A stretch of 64,000 nucleotides of DNA from an uncultured Eubacteriales bacterium (GCA_902793605.1 CADBEB010000002.1:62001-126000); one strand, 5' to 3'; numbered from the stretch's first letter, positions 1 through 9,236 are shown. Numbers and translations are program-made. The notes: generated by a model not told the origin, from the sequence alone.

Positions 1-23
1 ATTTACGCAAACGGAGAAGGATC

Positions 24-989
24 ATGAGCTATATCAGCGTACGAAACCTGGAGAAGCGCTTTGTGATCCGGGAGAAGCGGCAGGAAGGCGCGCTGCTCCG
101 CGGAAAGAAGACGGTCCGGGCACTGCAGGGGGTTTCCTTTGATGTGGAGAGAGGGGAACTGCTGGGTTATATCGGCCCCAACGGGGCTGGGAAATCCACC
201 ACGGTCAAGATCCTCTCCGGCATCCTGACACCGGACGGCGGGGATGTGACGGTGGGCGGCCGCGTTCCCTGGAAGGAGCGGAGGGAACACGTCCGGCATA
301 TCGGGGTGGTCTTCGGGCAGCGGACCCAGCTCTGGTGGGATGTGCCGATCCGGGACAGCTACGACCTGCTGAAGGACATCTACCGGATCCCCGCGGGAGA
401 CTACCGTACCCGCCTGGCTGAACTGACGGAAGCACTGCAGCTCGGGGACCTGCTCCGCACACCGCTCCGGCAGCTGAGCCTCGGCCAGCGGATGCGGGCG
501 GAACTGTGCGGTTCGCTTCTCCACCGGCCGGAACTGCTCTTCCTTGACGAGCCGACTATCGGCCTGGACGCTGTCAGCAAGCTGGCGCTGCGGGAGTTCC
601 TGCAGTGGGAGAACCGGCAGCAGGGGACGACGATCCTGCTGACGACGCATGATATGGAAGATATCGTCGCCCTGTGCCCCCGGGTCATGGTGCTCGGGCA
701 CGGGCGGAAACTGTTTGACGGCGCCCTTCCCGACCTGCTGGGCAGGTATGATACCCTGAGAACCGTGACGGTCAACTATGAAGAGCCGGAAGCAGTGCCG
801 GAACTGCCGGCTTCCATTCCGCTCGCCCGGGACGGGAAGAACCTGATGATCAGCTATTCCCCGCAGGAATACGCCACGGCGGAGCTGATCGCCCGGCTGC
901 AGGCCGCCGGAACTGTCCGGGAGCTGACGGTTCAGCCGCAGAATATCGACCGCCTTGTGGCGGCCATGTATCGGGAGATGGATCTGTGA
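24..989 (+). CDS. ABC-2 type exporter, ATP-binding subunit
   Basis: Cytoplasmic ATPase of a three-gene ABC-2 exporter. Walker A GPNGAGKST lies near residue 52, the signature LSLGQRMR near 152 and Walker B LLFLDEPT near 172, followed by an H-loop (TTHDME). The 321-residue length with a C-terminal extension after the nucleotide-binding domain fits the COG4586-type ATPases that pair with two different ABC-2 permeases. A GGAGAAGG ribosome site precedes the ATG. Its stop overlaps the GTG of the next permease, so the two are translationally coupled. The substrate is not visible; relatives are annotated for drug, viologen or lipid export. The promoter lies outside the window. Confidence 0.9.
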   Translation: MSYISVRNLEKRFVIREKRQEGALLRGKKTVRALQGVSFDVERGELLGYIGPNGAGKSTTVKILSGILTPDGGDVTVGGRVPWKERREHVRHIGVVFGQRTQLWWDVPIRDSYDLLKDIYRIPAGDYRTRLAELTEALQLGDLLRTPLRQLSLGQRMRAELCGSLLHRPELLFLDEPTIGLDAVSKLALREFLQWENRQQGTTILLTTHDMEDIVALCPRVMVLGHGRKLFDGALPDLLGRYDTLRTVTVNYEEPEAVPELPASIPLARDGKNLMISYSPQEYATAELIARLQAAGTVRELTVQPQNIDRLVAAMYREMDL

Positions 990-1777
990 GGGCATATCTT
1001 TCCGCTTTCCGGATGCGCAGGAGGCTGGAATTCCAGTACCGGGGCGCGGTACTTGGCGGCGTGGTCTGCCAGGTTTTTTTCGGCCTGATCCTGATTGCGA
1101 TCTACCGGGCGCTCTATGCGGGAAAACCTCAGGCCATGCCGCTTTCGCAGATCACCAGCTATGTCTGGCTCCAGCAGGCGTTCTTCCGGATGCTGCTGGC
1201 GTCGGACCCGGAACTCATGGACAAGATCCGTACGGGATCCATCGCCTATGACCTGTGCCGGCCGCTGAACCTGTACGGCTTCTATTATGTGAGGATCATG
1301 GCGCAGAAGATGACGGGCAGCCTGCTGCGGGCGGTCCCGATGCTGCTGTTTGCCTTCTTGCTGCCGGAAGGCTGGGGGCTGATGCTGCCGGCTTCCGCGG
1401 CGGGTTTGATCTGGAGCCTGGCGGGACTGCTGCTGGGCCTGCTCTGCGTTTCCGCCCTGGAGAACATCACCATGGGATTCACGATGCGCACGCTGGATTC
1501 ACGGGGAATGCAGGCGCTGCTGAATCTCCTGATGATGATCCTCGCGGGCAATATCCTGCCGCTGACGCTGTTCCCGGACAGCTGGCAGCGGGTGATCACC
1601 CTGCTGCCCTATGCGCAGCTGCTGGATGCGCCGATCCGGCTGTATACCGGACAGACGGCAGCCTCCGAAGCACCCCGGATCATTCTGATCCAGGCGGCCT
1701 GGATCCTGGTGCTGGCAGGGATCGGGCTCCTGTTCTGGCGGGTGAATCAGAAACGCCTGGAAATACAGGGGGGCTGA
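986..1777 (+). CDS. ABC-2 type exporter permease 1
   Basis: Integral membrane permease of 263 residues, with about six hydrophobic segments and the charged N-terminal amphipathic stretch usual for ABC-2 permeases. It starts at GTG inside a GTGA overlap with the ATPase gene upstream, and the next permease begins 4 bp after its stop. In this family two non-identical permeases form the membrane channel and the upstream ATPase drives it. The substrate cannot be told from sequence. Confidence 0.85.
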   Translation: MRAYLSAFRMRRRLEFQYRGAVLGGVVCQVFFGLILIAIYRALYAGKPQAMPLSQITSYVWLQQAFFRMLLASDPELMDKIRTGSIAYDLCRPLNLYGFYYVRIMAQKMTGSLLRAVPMLLFAFLLPEGWGLMLPASAAGLIWSLAGLLLGLLCVSALENITMGFTMRTLDSRGMQALLNLLMMILAGNILPLTLFPDSWQRVITLLPYAQLLDAPIRLYTGQTAASEAPRIILIQAAWILVLAGIGLLFWRVNQKRLEIQGG

Positions 1778-1781
1778 CAGG

Positions 1782-2582
1782 ATGAATACGATCCGGCTTT
1801 ATCTCCATTCGATGCGCATGCTGATCCGGAGCCAGCTGCAGTATCCGTTCTCCTTCTTCCTTCAGACGCTTGCGCAGCTGGTTATGGAGGGTGGTGAGAT
1901 GCTGGCGGTCGTGCTGCTGGTGGACCGCTTTGATCACCTGAACCAGTGGGGAGCGGGCGACCTGTATTTCTTTTTCGGACTGATGTCTGTGACCTTCTAT
2001 CTGACGGAGTGTTTCGGCCGGGGAATCACCGGCAATTTCCCTTATCTCGTGCGGACGGGCCAGCTGGATACGTTCCTGCTGCGGCCCCGGGGCGTGCTGA
2101 CCCAGGCGATGTGCAGCGCGGCGGACCCGCGGCGGATCACCTGCATCGCCGTTGGGATCGTGGCCCTGGTCATCGGGAGCCGGCTGTCGGCGATTCAGTG
2201 GACCTTCGCCAAAACGCTGCTGATGGCGGAAGCCATTCTCTGCGGGTGCATACTGATTCTGGGCCTGTTCATGATCGAGGCGATCTTCTCGATCTACAGC
2301 GTGAAGTCGATCGAACTGGTGAACGCGCTGACCTATGGCGGACGCAGCGCCTGCGAATACCCGATCGACACCTTTCCCCGGCCGCTGCGGGTGCTGTTCA
2401 CGGTGCTCGCGCCGTTCGCGCTGACGCTGCATGTGCCCGGGGCGGTGATCCTGGGCAAGCCGCTCTTTGGCTGGCCGGCATGGGCGGCCTGGGTCAGTCC
2501 GCTCTCCGGGATCATATTTTTCTTCCTGATCCGGCTCTGCTTCCGGAAAGCCATGCGCCACTACCGCTCTACCGGGAGCTGA
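1782..2582 (+). CDS. ABC-2 type exporter permease 2
   Basis: Second permease (266 residues, six predicted membrane segments) of the exporter, resembling COG3694-type ABC-2 proteins. The segment around residues 210-225 (TFPRPLRVLFTVLAPFA) is the conserved PxxxF-type stretch seen in these permeases near the fifth membrane helix. It follows permease 1 by 4 bp and ends the operon. No clear terminator hairpin was seen after it, and the next gene has its own promoter. Confidence 0.85.
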   Translation: MNTIRLYLHSMRMLIRSQLQYPFSFFLQTLAQLVMEGGEMLAVVLLVDRFDHLNQWGAGDLYFFFGLMSVTFYLTECFGRGITGNFPYLVRTGQLDTFLLRPRGVLTQAMCSAADPRRITCIAVGIVALVIGSRLSAIQWTFAKTLLMAEAILCGCILILGLFMIEAIFSIYSVKSIELVNALTYGGRSACEYPIDTFPRPLRVLFTVLAPFALTLHVPGAVILGKPLFGWPAWAAWVSPLSGIIFFFLIRLCFRKAMRHYRSTGS

Positions 2583-2642
2583 CCCGGCGAAACTGTCCCG
2601 TGATGAACCCTGCCGAAAGATGCTGTCGAATGATTTTGACGG

Positions 2643-2671
2643 TTGACAATGTGTTCGCTTTGCGCTATATA
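2643..2671 (+). promoter_or_regulatory. sigma-A-type promoter for the secreted SH3 protein
   Basis: TTGACA (2643-2648) and TATATA (2666-2671) are separated by 17 bp, about 45 bp ahead of the start codon at 2717. The -35 is perfect and the -10 is good. Confidence 0.6.
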
Positions 2672-2716
2672 TTGTGTAATTTAATTTGACGAAACACAAA
2701 AGGGAGGATTTTCTTC

Positions 2717-3502
2717 ATGAACAAGACACTCAGACGCCTGATCGCGATCCTGATGGCAGTTGCCCTTGCTTTTGCTATGTCGGCATCTGTGCTGGCAGAA
2801 GAGGAAGAAGAGGAAAAAGAGGAAGAAGAGCAATCCTCCTCCGCTACCTTGACAAACACCATTACCAACCCGGAAGACGGAAGCCAGAACGTGATCCAGA
2901 ATGTCAATGTAAACGTTGAAGTGGAAGTGGAAAACAAGGGCGGCAGCGACGGCGGTTCTGCCGATGCGGGTACCGGTGCGGTTCAGAACCCCGAGACGCT
3001 GCTGAAATACTGCGAGATCACCGGGAGTGCAATCACCAGCCACGACTGGGTATATCTGTACGCCGAGGCCTCTATCCACAGCAAGATCCTGGAGACGCTC
3101 AAAACCAGGGAAGAACCTGTGGAAATCATCGGCAGGGCGGAAAACAGCAAGCACCAGATCTGGTACAAGGTGAAGACGGCCTCGGGAAAGATCGGATATA
3201 TCCAGGACAAATACCTGCTGTACAAAAACGCGGACAGCCTTTGCACCAGCGATACGCTGCAGGTCAGCGGAACGGGAACGGCGGAACAGGCACCGTGTCA
3301 GGCGGCTATGAAGAACGGTAATTGTCAGAATACGGGCAGCAACTGCCCGAGCATCCTGGCGGCCGGCGTGACGGTGGAAGTGACTTATGTGCCTGAGGTG
3401 ATATACGTTCCCCAGATCACCTATGTTCCGAAACTGATCTATGTGACGCCGGAACCGACCCCGTCACCGGAACCGACTCCGTCGCCGACGCCGGCGCCGT
3501 AA
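2717..3502 (+). CDS. Secreted SH3-domain protein with Pro-rich tail
   Basis: Function unknown. Residues 1-27 form a signal peptide ending in VLA. A Glu-rich tract (residues 28-40) follows, then a low-complexity Asn/Val stretch. A bacterial SH3 (SH3_3-like) fold spans about residues 95-170, with typical strands around WVYLYAEAS and IWYKVKTASGKIGYI. The C-terminus repeats a YVP motif (about residues 225-247) and ends in Pro-Thr-Pro-Ser repeats, which looks like a wall-spanning stalk. A possible role is binding peptidoglycan or another surface ligand. RBS GGGAGGA precedes the ATG, and it is transcribed alone between its own promoter and the terminator at 3614. Confidence 0.8.
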   Translation: MNKTLRRLIAILMAVALAFAMSASVLAEEEEEEKEEEEQSSSATLTNTITNPEDGSQNVIQNVNVNVEVEVENKGGSDGGSADAGTGAVQNPETLLKYCEITGSAITSHDWVYLYAEASIHSKILETLKTREEPVEIIGRAENSKHQIWYKVKTASGKIGYIQDKYLLYKNADSLCTSDTLQVSGTGTAEQAPCQAAMKNGNCQNTGSNCPSILAAGVTVEVTYVPEVIYVPQITYVPKLIYVTPEPTPSPEPTPSPTPAP

Positions 3503-3613
3503 GAACGTCTGTTTTCAGCATATTGAACAGATCAGGCGGAATTGTCAGGGTACATTTCACTGTTCTCCGCTTGCTGGTATGGTGACGTCGTAATATGATT
3601 ATGGTGACAGCAT

Positions 3614-3640
3614 GGGATCCTTTCGGGGGTCCCTTTTTTT
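3614..3640 (+). terminator. Intrinsic terminator after the SH3 protein
   Basis: A 7-bp stem (3614-3620 with 3627-3633, one T-G pair) with loop TTTCGG is followed by seven T. The rest of the 3503-3903 gap has a second weak hairpin (3686-3708, then five T) and a TATAAT at 3727-3732 without a convincing -35, possibly the promoter of the next operon. Confidence 0.8.
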
Positions 3641-3903
3641 CGTGAGCGGGAATGAAATCCGGCAGGTAACAGGGGAGAAGCAGGGGAAAGGTTCGGAGGC
3701 GCCTTTCCTTTTTCGGTGGGATGATGTATAATTTTTTCAGAAACAATTTGGAATGAGATATTGATAAGAAGTTTGCAGAAAGCAGGATGTCTGTTCTGAA
3801 AGAGCTGATTGCTTAGAGCGTTTTGTTTTCTTCTTTTCACAGAAAGAGAACCGCGTCCCGGATTTTAACGTTTTCCGGATCTGTTTTGAATGGAGGGCAC
3901 CTT

Positions 3904-5184
3904 ATGGAACGCAACGATATTGTTTATCAGACCTACCTGAAGATCCTCAGGCGTGAGTTGATCAGCGCCATGGGATGTACCGAACCGGTGGCTCTGGCTT
4001 ATTGTGCCGCCGTTGCCCGGGCAGCGCTGGGTTCCCTGCCCGAACGAATCACGGTGGAAGCCAGCGGAAACATTATCAAAAATGTGAAGAGTGTTGTTGT
4101 GCCCAACACCGATGGGCAGCGCGGTATCCCTGCCGCCGTGTGCATCGGCGTCCTGGCCGGGGATGAAAAAGCCGGGCTTCAGGTACTCTCCCACGTAAGT
4201 GCGGCGGATAAAAAACGACTTGTTTTCTATATGAAGGAGACTCCGGTGGAGGTAAAACCCCTGATTTCAGAAAATCTGCTGGATATGATCGTCACGGTAT
4301 ACTGCGGCTCTTCCTCCGCCGGCGTCCGTATCGCCAATGAACATACGAATATCATACGGATCGAGAAAGACGGGAAAGTTTTGTGGGATAATCCTCTCCG
4401 GCAGGAAACGGGAACCGGCGTTCCTTCGGATGACGATCTGCTGACGGTGGAAAAAATATGGGATTTTGCCTGCACCTGCGGCATTGAAGATGTAAAAGAG
4501 CTTCTGGATCGCCAGATCGAACAGAACACGGCTATTGCCGAGGAGGGTCTCCGGGAGAATTACGGCGCCAATATCGGCAAGGTTCTGATGAAAACAGGCA
4601 GCGACGTGCGCACCCGTGCCCGGGCTTATGCTGCGGCGGGATCTGATGCGCGCATGAATGGTTCAGAGCTTCCGGTGGTCATCTGCTCCGGAAGCGGCAA
4701 TCAGGGGCTTACCGCTTCCCTGCCCGTCATTGTCTATGCCAGAGAAATCGGCGCTGAAAAAGAGAAACTGTACCGTGCTCTGCTGATCTCTACGCTCGTC
4801 ACAATTCACCTGAAATCGGGTATCGGCCGCCTGTCCGCATACTGCGGCGCTGTCAGCGCCGGAGCGGGAGCCGGATGCGGCGTTGCCTATCTGCTTGGCG
4901 GTAACGAAAACGATATAGCCCATACCATTGTCAATTCACTGGCCATCACTTCGGGCATTGTCTGCGACGGAGCGAAATCCTCCTGTGCGGCCAAGATCTC
5001 AACGGCAGTGGAAACAGGAATATTCGGTTATGAAATGTATCGGAACGGACAGCAGTTCTACGCGGGAGACGGTCTTGTGGTCAAAGGAGTGGAAAATTCC
5101 ATTAACAATTTCGGCCGCCTGGCCCGTATCGGTATGCGCGGAACGGATGAAGAGATCATCCGTCTGATGACGGAAGAAACATAA
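3904..5184 (+). CDS. cyuA: L-cysteine desulfidase family protein (CyuA/YhaM)
   Basis: Likely breaks L-cysteine to pyruvate, ammonia and hydrogen sulfide using an iron-sulfur cluster (established for CyuA-family enzymes). The protein has 426 residues, the usual length. The N-terminal AMGCTEPVALAY motif and Cys-containing C-terminal segments (CSGSGNQG, CDGAKSSCAAK) are the conserved family signatures. The ATG at 3904 was chosen because a GGAGGGCA ribosome site stands just upstream; in-frame codons further upstream lack one. It is followed 26 bp later by a cation symporter, suggesting an uptake-and-degradation pair. Confidence 0.88.
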   Translation: MERNDIVYQTYLKILRRELISAMGCTEPVALAYCAAVARAALGSLPERITVEASGNIIKNVKSVVVPNTDGQRGIPAAVCIGVLAGDEKAGLQVLSHVSAADKKRLVFYMKETPVEVKPLISENLLDMIVTVYCGSSSAGVRIANEHTNIIRIEKDGKVLWDNPLRQETGTGVPSDDDLLTVEKIWDFACTCGIEDVKELLDRQIEQNTAIAEEGLRENYGANIGKVLMKTGSDVRTRARAYAAAGSDARMNGSELPVVICSGSGNQGLTASLPVIVYAREIGAEKEKLYRALLISTLVTIHLKSGIGRLSAYCGAVSAGAGAGCGVAYLLGGNENDIAHTIVNSLAITSGIVCDGAKSSCAAKISTAVETGIFGYEMYRNGQQFYAGDGLVVKGVENSINNFGRLARIGMRGTDEEIIRLMTEET

Positions 5185-5210
5185 TGGTCATTTAGAGAAG
5201 GAGATTTGTC

Positions 5211-6419
5211 ATGAAATTTCTGAAAAGTCTGCCTGCCCGCCTGCTGCTTGCAATCGCCGTCGGTATCATTGCGGGATTTTTCCTTCCGAAAGATGCCATG
5301 CAGGTGGTTGTAACGGTCAAATACATTCTGGGACAGGTGATCGATTTCTGCGTCCCGCTGATCATCATCGGCTTTATCGCACCATCAATTACTCAGATGG
5401 GCAGCGGCGCGACAAAGATGCTCACCGTGGCGATTGCGGCCGCATATATATCGAGTCTCCTGGCTGCGCTGTTGTTGGCGGGCGCCGGATATGCGATCAT
5501 TCCCCATCTGAACATCGCAAAGGATATGAATACGCTTCGGGAATTGCCCGAGGTTGCTTTCCAGCTGGATATCCCGCAGATCATGCCCGTCATGTCCGCT
5601 CTCGTGTTTTCCGTGCTGATCGGCCTGGCGGCTGTCTGGAACAAGTCAAAAACAATCACTGCTGTGTTACAGGAGCTTCAGGCCATTGTGCTCGACATTG
5701 TGAAAAGAATTGTGATTCCGATCCTCCCGCTTTTCATTTCCGTCACCTTCTGCACCCTTGCGTGGGAAGGAACCATCAATCAGCTCCCCATTTTCCTGAT
5801 TGTAATCCTCATCGTTCTGGTCGGGCATTATATCTGGCTTGCTGTGCTGTACGGATTCGCGTCTTTCTATACCCGCAAATCCGGCCTGGAAGTGCTCAGC
5901 CATTACGGCCCGGCATACCTGACCGCCGTGGGAACCATGTCCTCCGCTGCCACACTCGGTGTGGCACTTGAATGTGCGCGAAAGAGTAAATATCTGCGTA
6001 AGGATATTGTGGACTTTGGAATTCCGCTGTTTGCCAATATCCATCTGTGCGGTTCGGTGCTGACAGAAGTGTTTTTCATGATGACTGTTTCCAGAATTCT
6101 GTACGGCACAATCCCAAGTCCGGGAAAGGTGATCCTCTTCTGTTTTTTGCTGGGGGTCTTCGCCATCGGCGCCCCCGGTGTGCCGGGCGGAACGGTCATG
6201 GCGTCCCTGGGGCTGATCACCGGAGTGCTCGGGTTTGACAGCGACGGAACGGCATTGATTCTGGCTGTTTTTGCCCTGCAGGACAGCTTTGGCACTGCCT
6301 GTAATGTAACCGGAGACGGAGCTCTGACGTTGTTTCTGACCGGTTACGCGGAAAAGCACGGGATTCGTGAAGTATCAACCGTCCGGGAAAAAATACCGGA
6401 TTCCGGCATGAAGGAGTGA
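5211..6419 (+). CDS. Dicarboxylate/amino acid:cation symporter (DAACS family)
   Basis: Membrane transporter of 402 residues with about eight membrane spans plus the re-entrant Ser-rich and Gly-rich regions of the DAACS (GltP/SstT) fold, for example YLTAVGTMSSAATLGVAL around residues 237-254 and PGVPGGTVMAS near 324. These proteins take up amino acids with Na+ or H+. Position right after cyuA suggests cysteine, serine or a related amino acid as substrate (inference). RBS AAGGAG precedes the ATG. The known E. coli partner of CyuA belongs to a different transporter family. Confidence 0.85.
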   Translation: MKFLKSLPARLLLAIAVGIIAGFFLPKDAMQVVVTVKYILGQVIDFCVPLIIIGFIAPSITQMGSGATKMLTVAIAAAYISSLLAALLLAGAGYAIIPHLNIAKDMNTLRELPEVAFQLDIPQIMPVMSALVFSVLIGLAAVWNKSKTITAVLQELQAIVLDIVKRIVIPILPLFISVTFCTLAWEGTINQLPIFLIVILIVLVGHYIWLAVLYGFASFYTRKSGLEVLSHYGPAYLTAVGTMSSAATLGVALECARKSKYLRKDIVDFGIPLFANIHLCGSVLTEVFFMMTVSRILYGTIPSPGKVILFCFLLGVFAIGAPGVPGGTVMASLGLITGVLGFDSDGTALILAVFALQDSFGTACNVTGDGALTLFLTGYAEKHGIREVSTVREKIPDSGMKE

Positions 6420-6550
6420 AGAGTATCCCCTATGTCAGGGACATATGAATTCATGCATATTGAAACAGCATCCAGGCGGCAAAAAGGAATATCATGAATA
6501 TGTATTGATTCCACAGGGCTTCTTTCACGCGGCTCCACCGGGAGCCGACC

Positions 6551-6910
6551 TTATTTCGGGCAGGCGATTTCCGCCGCATCCTCGGTCATGTGGTGCAGGG
6601 CCTGCGCCTGCGCGGTATCCGCCGCGCGGTAGTAGACCTCCTTGCCTTCCCGCTGGCTGGTGATGAGCCCGCAGGCCTTCAGCAGCTTCAGGTGATGGGA
6701 GAGCGCCGGGCTGGACATATCCATCATGACGGACAGGTTCAGCACGCATTCTTCGCAGTGGCACAGGAGCCAGAACAGGCGGAGGCGGGTCCGGTCGCTC
6801 AGCAGCTTGAACAGCTCGGCCGCGGCCGCGAAGGCATCGGGATCGGGCATATGGTCAAAGGACTGTTCCATGCCGCAGTGATGGTCATGGGGCAGTTTTT
6901 TGTTTTCCAT
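6551..6910 (-). CDS. ArsR/SmtB-family metal-responsive repressor (CadC-like)
   Basis: Winged-helix repressor of 119 residues that should release operator DNA on binding Zn, Cd or Pb. Helix alpha-3 carries C50-H-C52-E-E-C55, matching the ELCVC metal site of CadC, and C12 in the N-terminal arm next to His residues fits the alpha-3N type of site. The recognition helix is around SSPALSHHLKLLK. It is the last gene of the three-gene operon starting at 9070, 20 bp after the ATPase gene, so it probably autoregulates through the palindrome at 9101-9118. Confidence 0.88.
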   Translation of the reverse strand: MENKKLPHDHHCGMEQSFDHMPDPDAFAAAAELFKLLSDRTRLRLFWLLCHCEECVLNLSVMMDMSSPALSHHLKLLKACGLITSQREGKEVYYRAADTAQAQALHHMTEDAAEIACPK

Positions 6911-6930
6911 GCTTCAGTGCCTCCTTCGGT

Positions 6931-8811
6931 TTACAGTCTGCTGACGAACAGCGCGCGGATCGCGTTGAGAACAGCGAGGATCATGACGCCCACGTCGGCG
7001 AACACGGCCAGCCACATATTGGCGAGCCCCAGCGCGCCGAGCACGAGGCAGACGGCTTTGACGCCGATCGCCAGGACGATGTTTTCATACACGATCCGCA
7101 TACACTTGCGGGCGATCCGGATCGCCTTGGAGATCTTCATGGGATCATCGTCCATCAGGACCACGTCCGCGGCTTCAATGGCGGCGTCCGATCCCAGGGC
7201 GCCCATGGCGATGCCCAGGTCGGCACGGGTCAGCACCGGCGCGTCGTTGATCCCGTCTCCGACGAAGGCAACGATTTCCCCGGCCGGCTTCCGGGTCAGC
7301 ATCTCCTCGACTTTTTCCACCTTGTCTTCGGGCAGCAGTTCGCTCCAGAACTGGTCGATGCCCAGGCGTTCCGCCACCTCCGCAGCGACGGCTTTTCCGT
7401 CGCCGGTCAGCATGACCGTTTGGTGAACGCCTGACTGCTTCAGGGCGGCGATGGCTTTTGCCGCATCCGGCTTGACGACGTCGGAGATCACGATGTGCCC
7501 GGTATAATGTCCGCCGATGGCCATGTGGACAATGGTCCCGGTGCTGTGGCACTCGATGGGCTCAATGCCGAGGGAACGCATCAGCCGGCTGTTCCCGGCA
7601 GCGACCTCCTGCCCGTCGATTTCCACGACGACGCCGTTGCCGCTGATCTCCTCCACCTTGCCGACGCGGCTCATATCCAGGGGCTTTCCCCAGGCCTTTC
7701 GGATGCTCACGGCAATGGGGTGGGAGGATGCGCTCTCGGCCAGCGCGGCATATTCGATCATGGTTTCCCGCTCCAGTTCGCTGTGGTGGATGTCCACCAC
7801 GTCAAAGACGCCCATGGTCAGGGTGCCGGTCTTGTCAAAGACGACGGTTCCGGTTTTCGACAGGGCTTCCAGCCAGTTCGATCCTTTGATGAGGATACCG
7901 GCCTTACCCGCTCCGCCGATCCCGGCAAAGAAGCTCAGGGGAATACTGATCACCAGCGCGCAGGGGCAGCTGATGACCAGGAAGGTCAAGGCGCGGTAGA
8001 CCCATTCGCTCCATTCCGGCGGAAAGGAGAGGAGCAGGCGGACCAGGGGCGGCAGCACCGCCAGTGCCAGGGCGCCGAAGACCACCGCCGGCGTATACCA
8101 GCGGGCGAAGCGCGAGATGAAATTCTCGGAACGGGATTTCCGGGAGCTGGCGTTCTCCACCAGATCCAGGACTTTGCTGACCGTGGACTCGCCGAAGACC
8201 CTGGTCGTCCGGATCCGGAGGACGCCACTCATGTTGATGCAGCCGCTGACGATCCCGTCGCCCGGCTTCACATCCCGTGGGAGGCTCTCCCCGGTCAGGG
8301 CGCTGGTGTTGAGGCTGGATTCTCCGGACTCCACAATGCCGTCCAGCGGCACCTTTTCCCCGGGATTCACGACGATCACCGTACCGACGGCGACCTCGTC
8401 CGGATCCACTCGGGTCAGCTGCCCGTTGGTGTCGATATTGGCGTAGTCCGGCCGGATGTCCATGAGTTCACTGATGTTCCGGCGGCTTTTGCCGACCGCA
8501 TAGCTCTGGAACAGTTCGCCGACCTGGTAGAACAGCATGACGGCAACGGATTCCTCGTAGTCCCCGGTTTTCAGCAGGCCGATTGCCAGAGCACCGATGG
8601 TTGCCACGGCCATCAGGAAGTTCTCGTCGAACACCTGGCGGTTCAGGATCCCTCTCCAGGCTTTCCGGAGGATATCATAACCGATGATCCCGTAGGGGAT
8701 CAGGTAGAGCAGGAATCGCGCGATGCCGCTGACGGGAACAAAATGCAGCGCGACCAGCAGTACAGCTGTAACGATGATCCGGATCAGCATTTTCTTCAGT
8801 TTTTTTGTCAT
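6931..8811 (-). CDS. P1B-type heavy-metal ATPase (Zn/Cd/Pb exporter)
   Basis: Membrane pump of 626 residues. Visible landmarks are TGES (173-176), the membrane CPC motif (282-284), phosphorylation site D326 in DKTGTLT, the SHP motif of the N-domain and GDGINDAP near the C-terminus. The last membrane region holds a Lys (GVKAVC) and an Asp (ADVG), the pattern of the Zn/Cd/Pb subgroup (ZntA/CadA). It has no N-terminal HMA domain; that function is supplied by the separate small HMA protein encoded just upstream. RBS AGGAGG precedes the ATG. Confidence 0.93.
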   Translation of the reverse strand: MTKKLKKMLIRIIVTAVLLVALHFVPVSGIARFLLYLIPYGIIGYDILRKAWRGILNRQVFDENFLMAVATIGALAIGLLKTGDYEESVAVMLFYQVGELFQSYAVGKSRRNISELMDIRPDYANIDTNGQLTRVDPDEVAVGTVIVVNPGEKVPLDGIVESGESSLNTSALTGESLPRDVKPGDGIVSGCINMSGVLRIRTTRVFGESTVSKVLDLVENASSRKSRSENFISRFARWYTPAVVFGALALAVLPPLVRLLLSFPPEWSEWVYRALTFLVISCPCALVISIPLSFFAGIGGAGKAGILIKGSNWLEALSKTGTVVFDKTGTLTMGVFDVVDIHHSELERETMIEYAALAESASSHPIAVSIRKAWGKPLDMSRVGKVEEISGNGVVVEIDGQEVAAGNSRLMRSLGIEPIECHSTGTIVHMAIGGHYTGHIVISDVVKPDAAKAIAALKQSGVHQTVMLTGDGKAVAAEVAERLGIDQFWSELLPEDKVEKVEEMLTRKPAGEIVAFVGDGINDAPVLTRADLGIAMGALGSDAAIEAADVVLMDDDPMKISKAIRIARKCMRIVYENIVLAIGVKAVCLVLGALGLANMWLAVFADVGVMILAVLNAIRALFVSRL

Positions 8812-8851
8812 GGGACATCCTCCTTCAGTGATCAGGGGGTTGGCTTCGGAA

Positions 8852-9070
8852 TCAGAGATAGATCTCGCAGTCGTCCTCGACTTTTTTACAGGCTTTCACG
8901 ACCTGCTTCATGACGGTGTCGGCGTCCGCGCCGTCCGCGAAATCCACGATCATCTTCTGGGTCATGAAGTTCACGGTCACATCCGCGATGCCGGGGATCT
9001 TTCCGGCGGCCTCTTCCATTTTATTGGCACAGTTTGCGCAGTCCACTTCGATTCGATAGGTCTTCTTCAT
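8852..9070 (-). CDS. Heavy-metal-associated (HMA) chaperone protein
   Basis: A 72-residue ferredoxin-fold HMA domain with the metal-binding motif DCANCA at residues 10-15. The Asp before the first Cys is typical of Zn/Cd/Pb-type HMA domains rather than copper ones. First gene of the metal efflux operon. It probably replaces the missing N-terminal domain of the neighbouring ATPase, delivering or sensing metal for it. Confidence 0.9.
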   Translation of the reverse strand: MKKTYRIEVDCANCANKMEEAAGKIPGIADVTVNFMTQKMIVDFADGADADTVMKQVVKACKKVEDDCEIYL

Positions 9071-9100
9071 GATGATCCAGTATCCTCCTTTGACATTACG

Positions 9101-9126
9101 ATTAAAAGGTCGTTTAATCGTTTAAT
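9101..9126 (-). promoter_or_regulatory. Candidate ArsR/CadC operator
   Basis: ATTAAA and TTTAAT form an inverted repeat (9101-9106, 9113-9118), and TTTAAT recurs at 9121-9126. The repeats lie directly downstream of the -10 box of the metal efflux operon, where an ArsR repressor would block transcription. AT-rich interrupted palindromes of this kind are usual for ArsR/SmtB sites. Confidence 0.6.
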
Positions 9127-9129
9127 TGA

Positions 9130-9159
9130 ATTATAGCTGTCCCGGAAAGCGTTGTCAAC
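9130..9159 (-). promoter_or_regulatory. Consensus promoter of the metal efflux operon
   Basis: On the minus strand TTGACA (9159-9154) and TATAAT (9135-9130) are both perfect, with an 18-bp spacer. The start point should be near 9123, inside the operator repeats. Confidence 0.8.
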
Positions 9160-9166
9160 AGCAAGG

Positions 9167-9187
9167 GCTATAGAATGAATCTATAGC
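9167..9187. repeat. Inverted repeat between divergent promoters
   Basis: GCTATAGA (9167-9174) and TCTATAGC (9180-9187) are perfect 8-bp arms around ATGAA, located between the metal-efflux promoter and the metQ promoter. Could be an operator; the binding protein is unknown. Confidence 0.45.
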
Positions 9188-9206
9188 TGACTATTGCTTT
9201 CAGGTA

Positions 9207-9236
9207 TTGGACAAGGGAAAACTGTCCGAATATAAT
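9207..9236 (+). promoter_or_regulatory. Promoter upstream of the permuted MetQ gene, with internal palindrome
   Basis: TTGGAC (9207-9212) and TATAAT (9231-9236) have an 18-bp spacer. GGACA (9209-9213) and TGTCC (9223-9227) form an inverted repeat within the promoter, so a repressor site is plausible. No SAM riboswitch or T-box motif was recognised in the roughly 140-nt leader. Confidence 0.6.
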
